A program made the position numbers and the translations under genes. The notes below the pieces were generated by a model. That model made no database searches, was not told the origin of the DNA, and worked only from the letters and a program-made list of their open reading frames with translations. Shown here in pieces: positions 15,690 through 19,761 of a stretch of DNA of 19,761 nt. The DNA lies in NCBI GenBank assembly GCA_964635575.1, contig CAZWNY010000034.1, forward strand, positions 1 to 19,761, in the 5' to 3' direction. The stretch's first letter is position 1. Each line of letters opens with the position of its first letter. The stretch is from GCA-2733415 sp964635575. GTDB taxonomy: Bacteria > Bacteroidota > Bacteroidia > Flavobacteriales > Flavobacteriaceae.

Positions 15690-16600
15690 GTGATTTCACA
15701 AATAAAAAAAACAGCAATTACCTTACTTTTAACTACCCTATTCTTTAATGTGCATTCACAAATAGTATTTGAAAAAAGACATATTATTCAAAATACAAGA
15801 GAAAAAAAACTTGCCTAATTAAAAATATTGATAGCGAAAATAATCCTATTCAAATTAAATATAAAATACCTGATACTGGTATCGTAAAAGTTACCACAAC
15901 AAATGATATTCTCGAATTTGGATTTGACACCTACTCAAAATACAAAAAAGTAACCGTTGACATGAACCAATCTAAAAAGACTATTAGTGACCTAAGTGAT
16001 AAGAGATCGCCTGATTTTAACAATGAAACACTATTTTTAAAAGTTTTAAAAACAAACAGAGAAAAAGTTTACTTAATTTATCTGTAAGAGCAGGACTCAA
16101 TAACGCTTCTGTTCCATTTAAAACAGTAACTTTCCAAGGTGTAATACAAACTTAATTAGTGAATCAGACTTAAAAACGAAACTTATATTACCATTCAAAA
16201 TAATATGAGAATTATTATTGAGTCAACCTAAGTACAACAGTATGAACCTGAGAAAACTGTAGAATTTAGAAATCTATCTGTTGTTCGCAAAAACATTAAC
16301 AATATAAATTACAGATCTATAAAAACTCCTAAGTATCAGGTATTATTTTTTCTTAAACAATAATTCAAAACTATTTATTAATGGTGCTGTTATTATTGAT
16401 TTAGTTTCATCAAACTCAACAATTGATCTTAATAGAGATAATCGGACAAACTTCCTTTCGACTGAGCTTAAATCCGTAACTTTTTTGGCTCAAACGCAAG
16501 ATACAAAAGCACTTCTATAATAAGTAGGTTACAGAGTATTTCAAAACAGACGCCAATAACTGTTAAACAATTATTACTGACCTTGTTAAAAAGTATTAAA
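15690..16600 (+). pseudogene. Decayed secreted outer-membrane beta-barrel family protein (multiple frameshifts and stops)
   Basis: No intact frame spans this region, but consecutive pieces in three frames read as one protein. At 15702, an ATA where an ATG would be expected precedes KKTAITLLLTTLFFNVHSQ (signal peptide), then IVFEKRHIIQNTREKK. The frame breaks at an A8 run (15802-15809) and resumes as TCLIKNIDSENNPIQIKYK through ETLFLKVLK until a stop at 16085. NLSVRAGLNNASVPF follows in another frame, then LILPFK, RIIIEST-stop-VQQYE, VRKNINNINYRSI, and, after a one-base shift near 16340, YYFFLNNNSKLFINGAVIIDL to 16520. A last trace is GYRVFQNRRQ-stop-LLNNYY. From memory this matches a common flavobacterial porin-like family with an N-terminal CLIKNID domain. 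The part between LFLKVLK and NLSVRAG seems shortened. The 3' limit is approximate. Confidence 0.72.
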
Positions 16601-16985
16601 CAGAAAAACAAAACCTCTATTTTTAAAAACTCATAGGTTTTTAAATTGATTAAAATCAAGTGTTCTGTAACAAATATACTTACTCAATGATAAAATTATC
16701 ATTACTTTATTTTCAATGACTCCTAAATTAATTCATAACTATTTCCTGTACCTCAAATACCCAAAATTAATAATCCAAAAAGTGCATCCTTAACATTTCT
16801 TTCTTTAGACAGAAAACTTTTGTTAAATTTTTATTTGTCATAATTCAAATAAATAAAACTGTAGGCTATAAAAAACCTTTACATCAAAGACAGATATTCC
16901 AAATTTAACTATCTTGCCAAAATAGTTACTTTAAATTTAAAAAACGGTAACATTTTTGATTATAAGTAATTTAAATAAAATAATT
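16601..16985. other. Gene-free AT-rich interval before the head-GIN gene
   Basis: I find no supportable gene here; short frames on both strands have no recognisable features. A six-base inverted repeat AACTAT/ATAGTT (16907-16912, 16922-16927) lies 58 bases before the next ATG and could be an operator or chance. The interval may contain further unrecognisable remains of the adjacent pseudogene. No promoter matching the full flavobacterial consensus was found. Confidence 0.5.
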
Positions 16986-17819
16986 ATGAAACTAAAAACA
17001 ACACTCTTGCTTTTATTAATAACCATTGCTTCTTTTTCTCAAAATAAAGAAAAAATTAAAGGTAATAAAATAGTAAAAGTAGAACAGCACCAAATAGCAC
17101 CATTTACAACCTTAAAAATTAGCGAAAACTTAGAGGTACAACTGTTACAAGGTATTACACCGCAAATAGAGTTTGAAACTGACGAAAACTTACACGATGT
17201 TTTTCAATTTTCAATAAATAAAAAAGGTGTACTATCCATTACTACCACACATAAAATTATAAGTAAAAAGAAGTTAAAAATTCGAGTTACTTTTACAGAA
17301 AATTTCACTACTATTATAGCTTCTGAAAAAGCAGAAGTAAGCTCTTTAGTTGATTTTGATATGGAAAATTTAAACATTCATGCTAAAGACAACACTAGAA
17401 TTTACATTACTGCAAAAGTAACTAATTTTAAATTGGACACCTACAATCATGCTAAAGTAGAGCTAAATTTAACCTCTCAAAACGCAACTATTTTAATGAA
17501 TAAGTCGAGTAATTTAAAAGCATTGATAAATAGCACTAATTTAAAACTTGATTTATACCAAAAATCGAATGCTAAAATTGAAGGAGATACAGAGCAATTA
17601 GATTTAAGAATAGATAATGCCACCAACTTTAAAGGAAAAAATTTTACTGCTAAAAACTGTAGTTTAATTACCGAAGGAAGCAGTGATTGTTACATAGACG
17701 TTAAAAAAAATTTAACACTAGAAGCATCAGGAACCAGTGAAATTCACATATACGGAAACCCAAAAATTAAATTAAATAAATTTAATGACAACGCTATATT
17801 ATATAAAAAAAAATATTAA
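16986..17819 (+). CDS. Secreted head-GIN domain (DUF2807) protein
   Basis: This 277-residue protein has a signal peptide (MKLKTTLLLLLITIASFSQ). A DUF2807/head-GIN putative auto-transporter adhesin domain begins with VKVEQHQIAPFTTLKISENL. It then runs through repeated short beta-strand motifs: KLKIRVTFTENFTTIIASEK, KLDTYNHAKVELNLTSQNA, LDLYQKSNAKIEGDTEQL and ASGTSEIHIYGNPKI. The regular repetition predicts a right-handed beta-helix-like or stacked-sheet structure. The function is not established; these proteins are periplasmic or surface-exposed in Bacteroidetes. An in-frame TTG at 16956 is a weaker start than the ATG at 16986, which directly precedes the signal peptide. It stands alone on the plus strand and ends at a hairpin terminator, convergent with upp. 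Confidence 0.88.
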   Translation: MKLKTTLLLLLITIASFSQNKEKIKGNKIVKVEQHQIAPFTTLKISENLEVQLLQGITPQIEFETDENLHDVFQFSINKKGVLSITTTHKIISKKKLKIRVTFTENFTTIIASEKAEVSSLVDFDMENLNIHAKDNTRIYITAKVTNFKLDTYNHAKVELNLTSQNATILMNKSSNLKALINSTNLKLDLYQKSNAKIEGDTEQLDLRIDNATNFKGKNFTAKNCSLITEGSSDCYIDVKKNLTLEASGTSEIHIYGNPKIKLNKFNDNAILYKKKY

Positions 17820-17840
17820 AAATAAAAAGTTAATACTACT

Positions 17841-17870
17841 AAAGGTTAGGTATTTATAGTTAACCTTTTT
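17841..17870 (+). terminator. Intrinsic terminator after the head-GIN gene
   Basis: A perfect 8-base stem, AAAGGTTA (17841-17848) and TAACCTTT (17861-17868), has a 12-base loop and runs directly into Ts (17866-17870). It is 21 bases after the stop codon, a classic rho-independent arrangement. Confidence 0.7.
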
Positions 17871-17985
17871 ATGTATTCTTTAAAAAAAATACTGTACATA
17901 TTATAAAATAGCATATATCTTTTTTTTTTCATATCCTTAAAATTTTACGATAATTTCTCATATAATAGCATTAAATACAAAAAAT

Positions 17986-18639
17986 TTACATTTTTATTCC
18001 GTATGCTAAATCTCCTGCATCTCCTAAACCTGGCACTATATATGCTTTTTCGTTTAATTCTGGATCAATAGCACCTACCCAAAGCGTTGTGTTTTTAGGA
18101 ATGTTTTCCAACACGTAATCAGCCCCTTTTTTACTCGAAATTAAAACCACAACATGTATGTGTTTTGCATTTCCTCGTTTTTTCAAAACTTCTAAAGCTG
18201 ACACTATTGATGCACCTGATGCTAACATAGGGTCAGATAAAATTACGATTTTATTTTCAATAGAAGGACACGCTAAATATTCCGACTCGATAGTAAAATC
18301 GGTATTAGAAGTTGCTTTTCTGTATGCGGATATAAATCCGTTTTCGGCAGTATCAAAATAGTTTAAAAATCCGATATGAAATGGCAAACCAGCACGCAAA
18401 ATGGTTGTTAAAACAACATTATCAGTACTTAATGGTATTTCTGATATTCCTAACGGAGTGTTAATTTTATTAACTTTATAATTTAGTTTTTTACTAATTT
18501 CATATGCAAAAATTTCTCCCATACGTTCGCAGTTTCTCCTAAAACGCATACGATCTTTTTGTATATTAATATTTCTAATTTCAGAAATAAATTGATTAAA
18601 AATAGAATTTTTTTCACCTAAAACAATCGCAGATTTCAT
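17986..18639 (-). CDS. upp: Uracil phosphoribosyltransferase
   Basis: This 217-residue cytosolic enzyme of pyrimidine salvage converts uracil plus PRPP to UMP and pyrophosphate. The PRPP loop is VILSDPMLASGASI (132-145), a variant of the usual DPMLATGGS with serine for threonine and alanine for glycine. The uracil-binding signature YIVPGLGDAGDLAYG (200-214) is at the C-terminus. FRRNCERMGEIFAYE and TILRAGLPFHIGFL are also family-typical. The length is normal. The ATG at 18639 lies 13 bases downstream of the cyclotransferase stop, so the two are probably co-transcribed with upp second. It converges with the head-GIN gene; the 17871-17985 gap contains a T10 run (17920-17929) but no gene. Confidence 0.95.
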   Translation of the reverse strand: MKSAIVLGEKNSIFNQFISEIRNINIQKDRMRFRRNCERMGEIFAYEISKKLNYKVNKINTPLGISEIPLSTDNVVLTTILRAGLPFHIGFLNYFDTAENGFISAYRKATSNTDFTIESEYLACPSIENKIVILSDPMLASGASIVSALEVLKKRGNAKHIHVVVLISSKKGADYVLENIPKNTTLWVGAIDPELNEKAYIVPGLGDAGDLAYGIKM

Positions 18640-18652
18640 ATTTTATAGTAGT

Positions 18653-19687
18653 TTATTGTATGATTTTAATTTCAAAAAGTTTATCCCAATTTTTACCTGT
18701 CACAAAAATAGTGTTGGTTTTTTTGTTGTACGCAATACCATTTAATACGTTCAGTTTTTTGTGTTGCGTTACTTTTTCATGCAATGAGTTGCAATTAATA
18801 ACCGCTTCTACTGCTCCATTTTTTGGATTAATAATGGCAATACCGTTTTTATTCCAAATATTAGCATATATTTTTCCGTCAATCCACTCCAATTCGTTTA
18901 AACGATTAATTTTACTGGTGTTAGTATAAATTTGTATGTAACCTCTTCTCTCTAAAGTAGTAGGATTGAGTTTCCATATTTTTTCAGTTCCGTCAGACTT
19001 ATATAGGTTTTTTCCATCATTACAAATCCCCCAACCTTCATTACTTTTATGATAGTTAAACGTTTTTATTTTTTTAAAATCGATAAGGTTATAAATAAAA
19101 CCAATTTTTGCTTTCCACGTTAATTGATATATTTTATTTTTTAAAATGGTAATGCCTTCAGCAAAATATCTATCCTCTAAATTAATATTTTTTAAAATTT
19201 CTCCTGTTTTATAATCCACTTTTCGTAATGATGAAGCTCCGTACTCTCCAGTACTTTCGTACAAAACACCGTTATAAAACTCTAACCCTTGTGTAAAAGC
19301 ATTAATATCATGCGGATATTCATTAACAATTTCAAATTTTAAAACCTTAGGTTTATGTTGAGACACTACTTCGAGCATTTTTTTTATAACAACTAATTTA
19401 TTTTGATAAGAAAAAGTAGCTTTTATTAATTTTTTCCCTAGTTTAGTATTGGTAAAATTGATAATATTAGTATCTACTTTAATATCGTTTATGTAATAAG
19501 AAATCGCACCTATTTCTAAATTATCGACATTAATTAAGTTGAAGGTTGCTGTTTCATTGTCTGCAAATTTATTTTTTTTAGAAGCTGTTGTTATTGAAAA
19601 CAGAGTCGTTGGGTCTTTTTTTTCTTCGGCACAAGATAAGATTAGCACACTTAAAAAGATGATAATTAGTAACTTAGTATATTTCAT
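18653..19687 (-). CDS. Glutaminyl-peptide cyclotransferase (Glu_cyclase_2), lipoprotein
   Basis: This 344-residue protein has a lipoprotein signal (MKYTKLLIIIFLSVLILSC, lipid-modified Cys 19) followed by AEEKKDP, an acidic start to the mature chain. An N-terminal beta-rich Ig-like region (about 30-115) precedes the glutamine cyclotransferase beta-propeller (about 120-344). Diagnostic stretches are YPHDINAFTQGLEFYNGVLY, STGEYGASSLRKVDYKTG, YFAEGITILKNKIYQLTWK, NEGWGICNDGKNLYKSDGT, LNELEWIDGKIYANIW and LNGIAYNKKTNTIFVTGKNW. The enzyme cyclises N-terminal glutamine of peptides to pyroglutamate, here anchored in the envelope. The position relative to the outer membrane (inside or surface) cannot be decided. 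Upstream of the ATG the minus strand has only an imperfect TATCTTGC promoter box. upp follows closely. Confidence 0.9.
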   Translation of the reverse strand: MKYTKLLIIIFLSVLILSCAEEKKDPTTLFSITTASKKNKFADNETATFNLINVDNLEIGAISYYINDIKVDTNIINFTNTKLGKKLIKATFSYQNKLVVIKKMLEVVSQHKPKVLKFEIVNEYPHDINAFTQGLEFYNGVLYESTGEYGASSLRKVDYKTGEILKNINLEDRYFAEGITILKNKIYQLTWKAKIGFIYNLIDFKKIKTFNYHKSNEGWGICNDGKNLYKSDGTEKIWKLNPTTLERRGYIQIYTNTSKINRLNELEWIDGKIYANIWNKNGIAIINPKNGAVEAVINCNSLHEKVTQHKKLNVLNGIAYNKKTNTIFVTGKNWDKLFEIKIIQ

Positions 19688-19761
19688 GTGTTTGTTTTAT
19701 TTTGGGCAAGATAAAAGAATTAAATCAGATTAAAAAATGATTGTAAAATAAGAAATAAGGT

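Noticed and set aside
16468..16659. 63-residue open frame on the minus strand
   Set aside because: It lies antisense to the recognisable pseudogene C-terminus, has no start context or family features, and is better explained as a shadow.
1..19761. tRNA/rRNA genes, CRISPR arrays, insertion sequences, prophage or defence islands
   Set aside because: No cloverleaf-like GC-rich stretches, regularly spaced repeats, transposase motifs or phage genes were seen; intergenic regions are short and AT-rich.

Overview
This AT-rich window looks like the chromosome of a member of the Flavobacteriaceae (phylum Bacteroidota). The evidence is the codon use, the near absence of Shine-Dalgarno sequences, promoter-like TTG-N20-TAnnTTTG motifs, and gene content that includes a FecI-type sigma factor, a FecR anti-sigma with a C-terminal DUF4974-like domain, an STN/carboxypeptidase-regulatory TonB receptor, a head-GIN adhesin-like protein and a Bacteroidetes-type LptD next to RidA. 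I cannot name the genus.

Layout. 1-2201 (+): a tight run of the 3' end of a front-end fatty-acid desaturase, a class I PLP aminotransferase (aspartate aminotransferase type) and trmL. 2446-5780 (-): ridA lies downstream of lptD. LptD is split into two overlapping frames at a run of ten T (coding strand), where nine T would restore one frame. 5779-6948 (+): a divergent N-acetylmuramoyl-L-alanine amidase with a SPOR-like tail, so this block is devoted to envelope assembly. 7166-11266 (+): a cell-surface signalling locus of ECF sigma factor, FecR anti-sigma and TonB-dependent transducer, without a SusD partner. 11301-13325 (+): a D-2-hydroxyacid dehydrogenase closely followed by DNA polymerase IV. 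13520-15607 (+): lysyl-tRNA synthetase and a small secreted helical protein.

15608-16985 has no intact gene. Most of it is a decayed copy of a secreted outer-membrane beta-barrel family, recognisable in pieces through several frameshifts and stops. 16986-17819 (+): a secreted head-GIN (DUF2807) protein followed by a good hairpin terminator. 17986-19687 (-): a lipoprotein glutaminyl-peptide cyclotransferase and, 13 bases after it, uracil phosphoribosyltransferase.

Most of the window is ordinary core chromosome. The points deserving a second look are the homopolymer frameshift in lptD, the SusD-less sigma/anti-sigma/receptor locus with a repeated GGGTATTT motif on both sides of the sigma gene, and the multi-lesion pseudogene. 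I saw no tRNA, rRNA, CRISPR array, insertion sequence or prophage, and no clear evidence of an undescribed system.
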